Notes: generated by a model from the letters alone, not told the origin. A stretch of DNA of 64,000 bases from JALYXV01 sp963791545 (GCA_963791545.1 CAWBSR010000018.1:186001-250000); one strand, 5' to 3'; positions 51,146 through 60,435 are shown, counted from the first letter of the stretch. Numbers and translations: made by a program.

Positions 51146-54106
51146 TCAGATATCGGCGGGGAACCTGCGGCGACGGCTCAGCCGGTCGTACACGGTCAGC
51201 GTGTTGGGGTGAAGGCCAGTGAAGTCGCCTTCCAACTCCAACACCACGTCCATCTCGTCCATTATTTGCTCGATCTCCTGGCTTTCGCCCAGGGCGTCGG
51301 CGGCCTCCATCAACCGGACCCACAAACGCTCGGTGTACGGCTCGGCCAGAAGGCCCCGACGGGCGGCCCAACGAGCGGCTAAGGGGTCGCCGGCCTGGAG
51401 AAACAGTCCGGCCGCCAAATCGGCGGCATCGCCCACCTCGGCTTCGATATGGCGTCCGTGGCCCTCGGTATGCAACCACGCGTAGGTGCGCCCGGAGATG
51501 ACGGCCTCAAAAGGCCGGCCTCGGACCAGTTCGAGGGCTCGGCGAAGGGAATCAGTCGATTGGCGGTTACGACCGAACCGGTGCAGAGCACAAAACTGGC
51601 TCCAGTCGGACTGGACCTCGGGCCCCAGTTGGTAACGTTTTTCCCTCCCCTGGCCCTGGGCCGGCAGGAGCCGGGCGGGGCCCCCGAGCGCGGTTCGGGC
51701 GACCGACACCGTGGCGTCGCGGGTTGAAGCAACGACAACCCGGCCCCCGCTGGATGGCCACAGCGCCTCATCCAGTTCCGCCTCGCCGACGCCGTTGGGA
51801 TGCATAGCGAGGTAGACAACCAACTCCCGCGATTTGGCCCGCTTGAATTCCGCCGCCCCCTCGATCTCGACCGACCCCAGGACTCGCACCAGGATCGCCG
51901 GTCGTTCGAAATCGGGAAGCGACAAATCGCCCCTGTCGCGGTTGGCGCCGGCGCCTTGGGCACCGTGAGGCCGGCCCAGTCGAACCGTCAGCGACGTCTC
52001 CGCCGCCTCTACGGCACCGATCGCAGTCGGCTCCGGTGGCGATTCGCGATCCACGCTCAGTTCGATCCGGTCGTAGGGCGCGTCGTCGAGATGGGCGCCC
52101 GTATCGTCCTCGGCAATCGCAATCAGCTCCGCGATTGCGCTCATTGAAGACCGGTCGAGAACCGTCGGCTCGACCGCGACGCGCAGCGGCGTGACCGGGC
52201 ACGGCTGGATGCTGGTATCGATCACCCAGGTGGCGGCCGAGCCGGGATTGACGGCGACCGCAACGACGCCCTGGGCGGGGCGGGCCACGTCGGTCAACAC
52301 CTGCAGTTCGTCCGATCGCAATGGCCTCGCGGATAGCACCACCAGGGGCGGCCAACCATCGCCGGACACGCCCCGAAGGCGACCGGTGAACGCATCAGGG
52401 CATTCGTGCCGGCGGGCGGTGGACGTCATCATGTCGGCGGTGGCCCGCAACTCGTCGAACAGTTCCCGGAGTGACGACACGCGGCGGGCGTTATCGGGAA
52501 CGGCCAGCCCGGCTGGGAAACCGACCAGGACGAGGTTGACGGCGCCGGCCCACGGTGCGCCGATGAGATGGGTGGCCAGGGCATACACGAGGCCCGCCGC
52601 CTGCGCCGGATTGCCGGTCACCCCGACCAAGCCGGCCGCCTCCAGATTGATGAGGGCGTCGGCGGACCCCCCGGCCACCCGACCGAGGCAGGCCAGGGCC
52701 GGAAGCGGCGCCGATCCGAGCGGCCGGTCGGGGGGCACGTCGGAGGCCTCGATGCGCCAACGGAATCCCTCGGCAACCGCCGACCACGACGATGGCGGTA
52801 GTGCCGGGCGGGCAAGCAGGACCTCCACCGAATCGTCGTCGACGAGCACGCCGAGGATTCCCGGTGGAGTGACGCCCTCGTGGCGCAGGGCCGCGACAAG
52901 CGCCGCCACGGCTCGCTCGACTAGCGGCATCCGGTCGGGGGTTTCTGCTCGCCGCAGCACCAGTTCCATCGGGGCGAGGGCGGGACCGGGGAGACGGATG
53001 CGCCGGCCTGGGGGCCGCCGCCGGGCCTGGCGACGGCGGAGCGCCCGGATGATCCCCATGACGGCTGCGCCGATCAAGCCCGCCTCGATGAGGGCGTTCA
53101 CATCCGCCTTAACCTGAGCCGGGCCCGGGCCGGCTACCACTGCCACCATCGTCGGGGGCGTCGACGATTGATCGGACAACCCGGTGGGGGTGGACCCGGG
53201 CGGGGTGGGTCCCGATGAGGCGGGCGGGCCCAACGGCGACGCCGGTAGCGCGTCCGGCGCCGGAAACGGCGGCGGTACCGGTGGCGACGGGGCAGGCGGC
53301 GCCGGGGCCCGGGTTGGCTGTCGTGCCGGTGCCGGTGCCGGTGCCGGTGCCGATGCCGGCGCCGATGCCGATGCAAGTGGGGGTCGGCGGCGGTGTCGGG
53401 CCGCGCCCCCGGGACCAGGGAGCACCAACACCTGCCCGGGACGGATTGTCCTCACGGAAGGGCCCCCGGCGGCCAGGACGTTTCCGCGCTCGTCCCGGAT
53501 TTCCCGCCACCGGGTGCCGCTGCCCAGGTGGTGCTCGGCGATCGACCACAGCGAGTCGTAGCGCTTGACGACATAGCTCCTGCCCCCGTCCCCGTTGTGG
53601 GCAGCGGCGGGGACAGAGGTGACCACGGCGCTCGAAGCCTGGATCACGGGTACAGGAGCCGGGGACGCGGTGGGCGCCGTTGCCGCCGCCGGGACCCCGG
53701 GTATTGCCACCCCTGCGGCGGCTGCGCTGGTGAGGCCCCGCTGGGGTATGAGGAGCGCCACGCTGAGCACCAACGTCTGGGCCCATCCCTGCAGGCCCGG
53801 TACCCGCAAACGTCGCCCCCAGCCCCACCCGGCCCGCCGGCCCCGCCCCGCCAGTTGCCCGACGACCTCAATCGCAACGGCCGCCGCGAAGAGCGCCCAC
53901 AACAGCCAGCAGAACAGCCCCGCGGCCCGAAGGAAGGCGCTGTCGGCTATCGGATGAGCCAAATCGTGCGCCAGGGTGTCCCACCTCGGAATCCCACCCG
54001 GTGGTGGCTGCCCGAGAACCGCCAGTCCGCCGGGAACCCCGATCAGGGCCGCCACCAGGGCCGCCAGGGCGGCCAATCCCCGCCCGACGCGCTGGGCCCG
54101 TCTCAT
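51146..54106 (-). CDS. Membrane-anchored LysM and BTAD-domain protein of the Tad locus
   Basis: 986 residues. Two or three N-terminal membrane segments (GLAALAALVAALIGVPGGLA; AGLFCWLLWALFAAAVAIEV; LVLSVALLIP) are followed by a LysM domain at about 175-230 (SYVVKRYDSLWSIAEHHLG, IRPGQVLVLPG), a long Pro/Ala linker, another hydrophobic stretch near 340, and a large region ending in a bacterial transcriptional activation (BTAD)-like helical domain over the last ~200 residues (DLSLPDFERPAILVRVLGSV, EGDFTGLHPNTLTVYDRL). It overlaps the TadG-like gene by ATGA and is the last gene of the Tad operon. Role unknown; cell-wall binding plus signalling is suggested by its domains. Confidence 0.82.
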   Translation of the reverse strand: MRRAQRVGRGLAALAALVAALIGVPGGLAVLGQPPPGGIPRWDTLAHDLAHPIADSAFLRAAGLFCWLLWALFAAAVAIEVVGQLAGRGRRAGWGWGRRLRVPGLQGWAQTLVLSVALLIPQRGLTSAAAAGVAIPGVPAAATAPTASPAPVPVIQASSAVVTSVPAAAHNGDGGRSYVVKRYDSLWSIAEHHLGSGTRWREIRDERGNVLAAGGPSVRTIRPGQVLVLPGPGGAARHRRRPPLASASAPASAPAPAPAPARQPTRAPAPPAPSPPVPPPFPAPDALPASPLGPPASSGPTPPGSTPTGLSDQSSTPPTMVAVVAGPGPAQVKADVNALIEAGLIGAAVMGIIRALRRRQARRRPPGRRIRLPGPALAPMELVLRRAETPDRMPLVERAVAALVAALRHEGVTPPGILGVLVDDDSVEVLLARPALPPSSWSAVAEGFRWRIEASDVPPDRPLGSAPLPALACLGRVAGGSADALINLEAAGLVGVTGNPAQAAGLVYALATHLIGAPWAGAVNLVLVGFPAGLAVPDNARRVSSLRELFDELRATADMMTSTARRHECPDAFTGRLRGVSGDGWPPLVVLSARPLRSDELQVLTDVARPAQGVVAVAVNPGSAATWVIDTSIQPCPVTPLRVAVEPTVLDRSSMSAIAELIAIAEDDTGAHLDDAPYDRIELSVDRESPPEPTAIGAVEAAETSLTVRLGRPHGAQGAGANRDRGDLSLPDFERPAILVRVLGSVEIEGAAEFKRAKSRELVVYLAMHPNGVGEAELDEALWPSSGGRVVVASTRDATVSVARTALGGPARLLPAQGQGREKRYQLGPEVQSDWSQFCALHRFGRNRQSTDSLRRALELVRGRPFEAVISGRTYAWLHTEGHGRHIEAEVGDAADLAAGLFLQAGDPLAARWAARRGLLAEPYTERLWVRLMEAADALGESQEIEQIMDEMDVVLELEGDFTGLHPNTLTVYDRLSRRRRFPADI

Positions 54107-54534
54107 GGCGACCGGCTCGTCAGGACACCCGGCACGGCGCGAGCTGTTCCCCGGCCCGTCACGGTGACCGAGGACAGTCCGCCGGCGCCCAGGATGTACA
54201 GCCGCTGCCGGAAAGAGACGGTTACGGTGACCGTGTCCCCCCTCACCGACGCCCGGCCGGCGTGCCCGGTCGGAGCCAGAAACGAGTCCACTGCCGCCTG
54301 CGCCCGACCCGGATCCAGCACCGCCAGGCGAGATCCCCTCGTCTGGACGTTGATCGCCTGGGCCCCGGCCCGGGCGGCGCCGTCCGCCTCGTCGATCGCC
54401 TCCCGCCGGGCCGCCAGGGTGTACCCGCCGTCCAACACCAGCCCGATGGACATCACCAGCGAAAGCGTCATGAGCACGACGAAGGCGGTGACCATCCCCC
54501 CCTCGTCGGCCGCCCGCCGCGGCATGGTCCTCAC
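54103..54534 (-). CDS. TadG-like pilus assembly protein
   Basis: 143 residues. After a short basic leader, EGGMVTAFVVLMTLSLVMSIGLVLDGG is a typical single TadE/G N-terminal membrane segment, and AARREAIDEADGAARAGAQAIN follows the pattern of TadG/pilus-assembly proteins. The rest is a small beta-rich extracytoplasmic part (DTVTVTVSFRQRLYIL). It overlaps the genes on both sides by 4 bp, so it is translationally coupled within the Tad operon. Confidence 0.8.
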   Translation of the reverse strand: MRTMPRRAADEGGMVTAFVVLMTLSLVMSIGLVLDGGYTLAARREAIDEADGAARAGAQAINVQTRGSRLAVLDPGRAQAAVDSFLAPTGHAGRASVRGDTVTVTVSFRQRLYILGAGGLSSVTVTGRGTARAVPGVLTSRSP

Positions 54535-54935
54535 CCCCCGCTCCGGAATGTGTCGACCACCGAGACCGCCCGGGCATGGAAGGTCCTTACGCCGGCGATG
54601 CGAAGGCCGACGACGTCGTCCAGCGCCACGATGCAGGTCACGTCCGCCACCACCTCACCACCGGGGCGGAGCGCGGACGCGTCGATGATCACCTGGGGCT
54701 GCTGGCAGGACACCTTGCCGGCGTTGAGGCTGTCGAGCCCTCGCTGCACTCCCGCCGTGGCCGCGGTATGAGCCGTCGGCCAGGTCGATGCCTCCCGGGC
54801 GGCGTCCCGGGCCGCCTCGGCGACCTGGTTGCGGGCCAGGGCGAAACGACCCGCCACCAGCGCAAACATCATGAGCAGCAGCAACACCGGTGTGATCAGC
54901 ACCAGCTCCACGGCCGCCGACCCGTCCTCGCTCAC
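54531..54935 (-). CDS. TadE-like pilus assembly protein (first copy)
   Basis: 134 residues. The N-terminal SEDGSAAVELVLITPVLLLLMMFALVAGRF is the TadE pseudopilin-like signature with a glutamate at the fifth position of the hydrophobic segment. A pair of cysteines (SCQQP, DVTCIV) could form a disulphide outside the membrane. Overlaps both neighbours by 4 bp. Confidence 0.83.
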   Translation of the reverse strand: MSEDGSAAVELVLITPVLLLLMMFALVAGRFALARNQVAEAARDAAREASTWPTAHTAATAGVQRGLDSLNAGKVSCQQPQVIIDASALRPGGEVVADVTCIVALDDVVGLRIAGVRTFHARAVSVVDTFRSGG

Positions 54936-55327
54936 CGGCCGAGCCTCCCCCGGAACGACTCCGTCGGGCTCTCGGCAACCCCGTGGACCGGCAGCGACAC
55001 AAATGGCACCAGCTGTATGCAGTGCCCGCGAACGTCGACCCGAACCACCTGAGGGGACCGGGATGCCGTGACCCGGCGCCCCACCAGGAGGCTCGGGCCC
55101 GCCTGGTCGAGCAGCTGGTTGGCCCGGTCGATGCCGTCATTGGCATTGCCCCCCTGGACTCGGGCCGCCCGCGCCCCGTCCTGGGCCGCCGCGTCGGCCA
55201 ATGCCGCGGAGTGATACCACAGCGCCACCTGAATGGAGGACATGATCAGGAGGAGCAGCACCGGGAAAACAAGGACGGCCTCCAGGGTGGCGGCGCCAGA
55301 TTCTCGCCTGGCTCCCCTTTTTCCCAC
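54932..55327 (-). CDS. TadE-like pilus assembly protein (second copy)
   Basis: 131 residues. RRESGAATLEAVLVFPVLLLLIMSSIQVALWYHSAALADAAAQDGARAAR is a classic TadE N terminus, cited here by its core ATLEAVLVFPVLLLLIMSSI. The remaining ~80 residues are probably extracytoplasmic. It lies between the Flp-like pilin gene and the other TadE-like gene, the usual place for minor pseudopilins. Confidence 0.85.
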   Translation of the reverse strand: MGKRGARRESGAATLEAVLVFPVLLLLIMSSIQVALWYHSAALADAAAQDGARAARVQGGNANDGIDRANQLLDQAGPSLLVGRRVTASRSPQVVRVDVRGHCIQLVPFVSLPVHGVAESPTESFRGRLGR

Positions 55328-55332
55328 CCCAA

Positions 55333-55515
55333 TTAACTCGTCGGGATGCTATTGGCCTTGCTGATTACCTTGGCCACGATGATTGCCCCGGCCGCGATCG
55401 CCAGGCCCGCAAAAATGGCAATCAGGATCACCGTCTCCGTCGTCATCCCCTTCTCATCTCTTCTGGCAGCACTCCAGCGGGCCCGCAACCAGATGAACGT
55501 CGGCAGCAACATCAT
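55333..55515 (-). CDS. Flp-type pilin candidate
   Basis: 60 residues from ATG 55515, which has GGAGGG nine bases upstream; an ATG at 55512 is also possible. The sequence has a basic N-terminal part (WLRARWSAARRDEKG) and then a single hydrophobic segment MTTETVILIAIFAGLAIAAG with a glutamate five residues after the Gly, as in class III prepilins cleaved after G. The size and position between tadC and the tadE genes fit the major Tad/Flp pilin. Confidence 0.75.
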   Translation of the reverse strand: MMLLPTFIWLRARWSAARRDEKGMTTETVILIAIFAGLAIAAGAIIVAKVISKANSIPTS

Positions 55516-55562
55516 GGGGAAATTCCCTCCTGTCGTGGTGGGTAGCTGATCTGACGACTCGC

Positions 55563-56450
55563 TCAAATTCCGTTGAGCACCCGCTCGATGGCGGGAAAGC
55601 CGATAAACAACACGAAGCCGCACAGCAGAAGAATTACGGGAAGAGACATTCTCTCGCTCGCCGATTGGGCCGCCGCCTCGACCTCGGCTAATCCTTTTAC
55701 CCGCAGCGCCTGGGCTTTGGCGGCCAGGCTGGTTCGGACCTTGGCACCGTTGTCACCCGCCAAACTGACGGAGGCGGACAGATCCCGGAGATCTGGAACT
55801 CCGAGTTCGACTCCGAGGTGGTCGAGACCATTCCACGGCGTGTCGCCCATGATTTTGGCCCGGTACAAGGCCTGGCGTAGTTCGCCGAACGCCCAACCCC
55901 GACCCGATTGGGCGGCGGTGTCCAGCGCCCCTTCCACGCCCCGGCCGGCGGCCAGGTTGACGGCGACGAGGTCCAGAAAGGCGCTGAGGGCGTGGTTGAA
56001 GCTACGCCGCCGGACCCGGGCTTCACTGGCCAGGACAGCATTTGGCAGCAGCGTTCCCCCGATGCCACAGGCGACAAGCAAGGCGGCAGGAACCGCGAAC
56101 GGCACCGAGACGCCGCCCAGGGCCAGCACCATCAGAAGGGCGGGTACGAGAAGGGCGCTCTCGATTCCCGACCTCAGGCACCGAACTACCTGTGAGCTCG
56201 GGGTGCGTCCGACCAGTCGTAGATCAGTGGCTACCGATGGCGTGATCAGATGGTCCACGCCGAGGGCCCGGGCGATCGGTTCCAGGATCGACGACGGTGG
56301 CTCACCGACGCCCGGTCGGGGGCCCGCTGAGGTGGGCTCGGCGATGCCGGCCAGGGCCGTTCCGAGGTCAGGCCGGGCCGGTGTGAGGCTGCGCAGCACC
56401 AGGAGAAGGCCGAGACCGATGCCGGCGCCCGCCAGGAGCATCACGACCAT
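55563..56450 (-). CDS. TadC-like type II/IV secretion membrane protein
   Basis: 295 residues from ATG 56450 (SD GGAGG); the frame is open further upstream inside the tadB gene. An N-terminal membrane helix, a pair of central helices and a C-terminal helix (LPVILLLCGFVLFIGFPAIE) flank the GspF domain with AFLDLVAVNLAAGRGVEGALD and ERMSLPVIL. With TadB it forms the inner-membrane platform for pilus assembly. It overlaps tadB by 10 bp. Confidence 0.85.
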   Translation of the reverse strand: MVVMLLAGAGIGLGLLLVLRSLTPARPDLGTALAGIAEPTSAGPRPGVGEPPSSILEPIARALGVDHLITPSVATDLRLVGRTPSSQVVRCLRSGIESALLVPALLMVLALGGVSVPFAVPAALLVACGIGGTLLPNAVLASEARVRRRSFNHALSAFLDLVAVNLAAGRGVEGALDTAAQSGRGWAFGELRQALYRAKIMGDTPWNGLDHLGVELGVPDLRDLSASVSLAGDNGAKVRTSLAAKAQALRVKGLAEVEAAAQSASERMSLPVILLLCGFVLFIGFPAIERVLNGI

Positions 56451-57313
56451 GCGTCCTCCGAAGCACTCTGGGGGCGGGCGAGGAACCGCTCGGGGGCGAT
56501 ATAGCGCGCCATTGACGCCAGCCAGATGAAGGCGCCGCCGAAACACCCGCACACGGCGAGCAGGATCATCTGGCCGGTGACCGAGTTGAACGGGGCCAGG
56601 TAGCTGCGGTTGAGAACCACGAGCAGGAGGGCCATCCCGATGGTCACGCAGGTGATAATTCTCACCGACGTCCGGGTCCGGGCTCGGGTGGCGTCGACCC
56701 TGAGCCGCATGGTGGCGTTGTCACGGGCCGCCCCGGCCAGCGAGGCCAGGAGCTCGCCCAGCTCTTGGGCCTCCCCGCTGGCGGCCAGCGTGAGGGCGGA
56801 CACGACCAGGTCGGCGGTTGGGTCGGCCAGGTCCTCGCCGAAGGCGGCCAGCGCGGGGCCGAGCCGCTCCCGTTGCAGCCGGGTGACGAGGGCACTCATC
56901 TCGGGCCGAATAGCGCTGGGCGCGAGGGGCGCGGTGGTGACGATCGCCTGTTCGAGCCCCGACGCGGCGGCCATGGTGTCGCGCAGCATCTCGGTCCACG
57001 AGGCGATGGCTTCGGTGCGGTCGGTCTGGTGGCGCTGGTGGCTCCGGCTGGCAAACAGGTCGCGCCCGAAGAACCCCAAGGCCAGACCCGCCAGTGCCCC
57101 GACCGGCCAGCGGGTGAGGGCAGCCGAGAGAACGCCTCCGGCGGCCGCCAGGGCGACTCGTGAACCGAGGCGGGGGAATCGGCCGGCAAACCCGGCCGCG
57201 CCATGGGGGCCGCGGGCCGCCACGGCTCGGACGGGGCGGGGTCGGGCGGCGGCGATGACGGTGATCAAGCCGGCCCCGAGCCCGGTCCCAAGGAGGAGGG
57301 GGACGGCGATCAC
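56441..57313 (-). CDS. TadB-like type II/IV secretion membrane protein
   Basis: 290 residues. N-terminal and C-terminal pairs of hydrophobic segments surround the cytoplasmic GspF domain (ASWTEMLRDTMAAASGLEQAI, LAFGEDLADPTADLVVSAL-like ADPTADLVVSALTLAASGEA). It is the platform partner of TadC and overlaps tadA by 4 bp upstream. Confidence 0.86.
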   Translation of the reverse strand: MIAVPLLLGTGLGAGLITVIAAARPRPVRAVAARGPHGAAGFAGRFPRLGSRVALAAAGGVLSAALTRWPVGALAGLALGFFGRDLFASRSHQRHQTDRTEAIASWTEMLRDTMAAASGLEQAIVTTAPLAPSAIRPEMSALVTRLQRERLGPALAAFGEDLADPTADLVVSALTLAASGEAQELGELLASLAGAARDNATMRLRVDATRARTRTSVRIITCVTIGMALLLVVLNRSYLAPFNSVTGQMILLAVCGCFGGAFIWLASMARYIAPERFLARPQSASEDAWS

Positions 57314-58755
57314 GGTGTCACCCGCTGGTGTCGGGCCAGCCAGGTGGCGTCGAAGCCTTGTTCCCGCATCTTTTGGCGGGTCCGCTCGGAGAGCACCGTC
57401 CCGGTAGGCACCGCCCGCCCCTCGGCGTCGGGGGTGAACAGCTCATTGGTCACAACCCCGGTGTCGTTGGCGCCGGTGACCTCTCGGATCGAGGAAATCA
57501 CGCGGTGACCAGCCCGATCACGGCGCACGAAGACGGTGAAATTGACGGCATCGGCGGCCAAGGCGTAGCTATGCCGGAACTCGAGGCGCTCGGGCGCTTG
57601 GGCGGCCAGCAGGGCCAGTTTGTTGAAAACCTCGGCGGAACTGTTGGCGTGCAGGGTGCACATCGATCCCGAGGCGCCCGAGTTCATGGCATTCAACATG
57701 GGAACCACCTCGTCGCCCAGGACCTCGCCCACAATGACCCGGCGGGCGTTCATGCGCATGGCCCATCGGACCAGGTCGGCGCAGGTGATCCGGCCCACGT
57801 CCTCCACGTTGGCCTCCCGGGCTTCCAGGGCGACCACCTCGTGGTGGCGCTCCGGGAAACGATCGAGTGCCAGTTCGTAGTCGGTTTCGACCGTGACCAG
57901 CCGCTCCTCGGGGGCGATATCGGCGGCCAGTGCCCGCAGCAGTGTCGTTTTGCCGTCGCCCATCCCGCCGCAGATGAGCAGGTTGGCCCGGGACCCTACG
58001 GCGGCGCCGAGGAACCTGCGGATCATGGGGGAGAAGGACCGGTAGTCGACCAGTTGATCGAGGGTGACGTCCAGGAGGCGGTGGAGCCTGAGAAAGAGGT
58101 GGGTCTCCGGGCACACCCAGCCGATCGCGAACAGCCTCGACCCGTCGGGGAGTTGGAGGTTGATCCGGGGGTGGGCCGGGTCGAAGAGACGCTCGGAGAG
58201 GCCGACGCGGCGTCCCAGGTCGCGGATGAACTCGATCAGTTCCTCCTCGCTTTCGGCTACCGCCGGTCCTCGGACGGTGCGCCCGTCGGTCAAGTCGAGC
58301 CAGACTGGCTGGGCGCCGGCGGCATGGATATTGACCACGTCGGGCCGGTCGAGGTGGTCCTGCAGGCGTCCCAGCCCGAACATCAAGTTGTAGACCGCCT
58401 GGTGGAGGGCCTCCTCTTCTTCGGCGTCCGGCGGGGCCGCCCCGCTGGTGATCAGGTCGTGGGCGTACCGTTCGAGGGCGTCGTTGATGAGCTTGGCGCC
58501 GAGGGCGTGTTCGTCGACGTCGGCCAAGCGGGCTTCGCCGCTTCGTTCTCGTTCTCGCTGGGTGTCGGCCAACTGCCGGGCGACCTTGGTCCGCAGCCGG
58601 CGCACCAGCGCCTCGTCGAGCACTTCGCCGGGGTTCCAGGGGGCTTCAATCGCCACCGCGGGCGCGCTCCTATGCCGCGGCGCCGATGAGGCGGAGCCGC
58701 CTCGGTCGGCGACGGCTCGGTCGGCGACGGCTATCGGGCACGTTTGGCCTGCCAC
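57310..58755 (-). CDS. TadA/CpaF pilus assembly ATPase
   Basis: 481 residues from GTG 58755; a GTG at 58656 with AGGAG upstream is an alternative, since the first 33 residues are poorly conserved and contain a tandem AVADR repeat encoded by a duplicated 15-bp unit (58701-58730). The secretion ATPase core has Walker A GGMGDGKTTLLRALA near residue 270, VTVETDYEL (Walker B region), the His box SMCTLHANSS, and NARRVIVGEVLGDE. It powers Flp pilus assembly. Confidence 0.93.
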   Translation of the reverse strand: MAGQTCPIAVADRAVADRGGSASSAPRHRSAPAVAIEAPWNPGEVLDEALVRRLRTKVARQLADTQRERERSGEARLADVDEHALGAKLINDALERYAHDLITSGAAPPDAEEEEALHQAVYNLMFGLGRLQDHLDRPDVVNIHAAGAQPVWLDLTDGRTVRGPAVAESEEELIEFIRDLGRRVGLSERLFDPAHPRINLQLPDGSRLFAIGWVCPETHLFLRLHRLLDVTLDQLVDYRSFSPMIRRFLGAAVGSRANLLICGGMGDGKTTLLRALAADIAPEERLVTVETDYELALDRFPERHHEVVALEAREANVEDVGRITCADLVRWAMRMNARRVIVGEVLGDEVVPMLNAMNSGASGSMCTLHANSSAEVFNKLALLAAQAPERLEFRHSYALAADAVNFTVFVRRDRAGHRVISSIREVTGANDTGVVTNELFTPDAEGRAVPTGTVLSERTRQKMREQGFDATWLARHQRVTP

Positions 58756-58779
58756 ACCGATCTCTATGCCGCGGCGGTT

Positions 58780-59673
58780 TCACCGTCGATACCGCCGGGA
58801 CTCGCTCGCCGCGCCGATCGGGGAGTACATGTCTGGTGCTGCGGCCTCCAAGGCGTCTTCGGGGGTGGGGGTGCCCGGGGCGGGGGCCGCTTCGGGACTG
58901 GCCGCGAGCGGTTCCATCCCGGGCCCAGCGGGATGCGGTCCCGGGGAGGCGGGGGGGACGGCCGGAAGGACGGCGGTCAGGTCTCGGGCAATGACGGCGG
59001 CCGACCGGTACAGGGGGCTGCGGCGGGACGGCTGTCCGCTACGCCTCCGGCGACCGTTGAGCTCGGCGGCGCCGGCCGGGTCTTGGGCCAGTGCCCCGAG
59101 CACTGGCAGCTGCAGTACCGCCCCGACCTCGTCGGGGTGGTACGGACGGTCACCAATGGCCATCACCGCGAGGCGCCCAGGCGGTAGCGAGAGCACATCC
59201 AGCCGGGCCTGGGCGTGGGCGACACCTTCCAGCGAGGGTGTCACCGTCAGGACCACATAGGGAGCGGCCCGCACCAGTTCCAAGGCCGGGGAGCGGCGAT
59301 CAATGCGACCGCAGTCGGCCAAGATGTCGGTTCCGGAGATGCCGGCGAGAACGTCACCAAGGGCGGAACCGAGCACCGCCAGTGCTGACGCCACCCGTTC
59401 CGGGCTCACCGGTGCGATCAGCGCGACCACCCCGCTCGGGAGGCGCCGGCAATGGCGAAGCACGGTGTCCGGGCGCAAACCCCGGCGGCCGGCGGCCGCC
59501 AGACTGGTGAGGCCCGGTTCAGGAGCCAGCTGATGGCGGGCGGCCAGCGAGCCGCCCGCGGGGTCCAGTTCCGCCAGGATCGGGCGGCGATCAGTTGGCC
59601 AGGCCACTGCGATGGCGTGGACCGCGGTGGTCAGCCCCGGGGATCTCCCGGATACGAATGCGACCAGGCTCAT
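58780..59673 (-). CDS. TadZ/CpaE-like ParA-family protein with degenerate P-loop
   Basis: 297 residues. The MinD/ParA-like fold is suggested by LVAFVSGRSPGLTTAVHAIA, ILAELDPAGGSLAARH and DILADCGRIDRRSPAL. The P-loop lacks the lysines of KGGVGKT, so ATP hydrolysis is doubtful. TadZ/CpaE proteins direct Tad secretion complexes to their cellular site, and TadZ members are often degenerate in the same way. The C-terminal 50 residues are Pro/Ala-rich. Overlaps the cpaB-like gene by 4 bp. Confidence 0.8.
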   Translation of the reverse strand: MSLVAFVSGRSPGLTTAVHAIAVAWPTDRRPILAELDPAGGSLAARHQLAPEPGLTSLAAAGRRGLRPDTVLRHCRRLPSGVVALIAPVSPERVASALAVLGSALGDVLAGISGTDILADCGRIDRRSPALELVRAAPYVVLTVTPSLEGVAHAQARLDVLSLPPGRLAVMAIGDRPYHPDEVGAVLQLPVLGALAQDPAGAAELNGRRRRSGQPSRRSPLYRSAAVIARDLTAVLPAVPPASPGPHPAGPGMEPLAASPEAAPAPGTPTPEDALEAAAPDMYSPIGAASESRRYRR

Positions 59674-60362
59674 CCGCTGCCGCCGGCGCTGCCCGCCTGG
59701 CCCACCAGGACGACGCTGATCTGGCCGCGCGCCGCGGCCCCGGCGATCGAAGGGGCAGCCGGTCGGGGAACCAGGACCGACACGATCGTCGTCTGGGCGT
59801 CCGGGGCCTGGTCGGTCGAGACGACGACCGCGTTGTCCACCAGGATCGTGGCGCCGGTCGGCCCGAGGCTGGAAGCGGGGCTGGTCTCGACCACGGTGAC
59901 CGCGTCGAGGGCGCGCAGCGCGGCAGGGAACTGGCCCGCTTTGAGGGCGAGGCCGACGACGGCGTGATTTCCGTCCACCGAGGGCCCCGTTGCCAGTTCC
60001 CCCTCAGCCAGCAACGTCCCCGGAACCAGGTTGACGCCCGCCACCCGACCCACGACCCGGCTTCGTTGACTGGCCGGCACCGTGCGCAGCGCGGGATCGG
60101 GTGGCAATTGGGCCTCGCCCAGGTCGGCATCGTGGATCACCGATCCCGCGTTGACCGGGCGCGCGATGACCAGCACCGGGCGGCGGTGACCGACGGACGC
60201 CGTGTAGGCGGCAACTCCCACAGCGCAGAACGCCACCAGCAGCATGCCGAGGAGGATGCCCGCCAGGTTGCGGGCGGGACGGGGCCGGGGAGGCGGTCCG
60301 AACCCGTCGGGCACGGGCTCGGGGAGCGCAGGGGCGGTGCGAACCGACCGCGTGGCAGTCAT
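59670..60362 (-). CDS. CpaB/RcpC-like SAF-domain pilus assembly protein
   Basis: 230 residues. A Pro-rich cytoplasmic tail, one membrane helix (LAGILLGMLLVAFCAVGVAA) and an extracytoplasmic SAF domain (VLVIARPVNAGSVIHDADLG, RVAGVNLVPGTLLAEGEL) followed by the RcpC-like half (ALDAVTVVETSPASS, VSVLVPRPAAPSIAGAAARG). CpaB helps connect the Tad secretion machine to the envelope. It is the first gene of the Tad operon, with a promoter candidate 45 bp upstream. Confidence 0.87.
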   Translation of the reverse strand: MTATRSVRTAPALPEPVPDGFGPPPRPRPARNLAGILLGMLLVAFCAVGVAAYTASVGHRRPVLVIARPVNAGSVIHDADLGEAQLPPDPALRTVPASQRSRVVGRVAGVNLVPGTLLAEGELATGPSVDGNHAVVGLALKAGQFPAALRALDAVTVVETSPASSLGPTGATILVDNAVVVSTDQAPDAQTTIVSVLVPRPAAPSIAGAAARGQISVVLVGQAGSAGGSG

Positions 60363-60406
60363 CTCACGCCCTCGTTTCGGTTGTCGCCCCCCGGGGCCAC
60401 GAAGAA

Positions 60407-60435
60407 ACCATAAGGCGGGAAGGGGACAGGGGCAA
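60407..60435 (-). promoter_or_regulatory. Promoter candidate for the Tad operon
   Basis: On the reverse strand TTGCCC (60435-60430) and TATGGT (60412-60407) are separated by 17 bp and sit 45 bp before the cpaB-like gene. Both hexamers match sigma-A consensus at four positions each. Prediction only. Confidence 0.4.

Noticed and set aside
51067..51222. Small plus-strand ORF of about 50 codons with AAGGAC and AGGAGACGG upstream of two ATGs
   Set aside because: It has ribosome-binding-like sequence, but its product has no recognisable pattern and its 3' part lies antisense to the LysM-BTAD gene; the ~200-bp gap is more likely promoter sequence of tetR.
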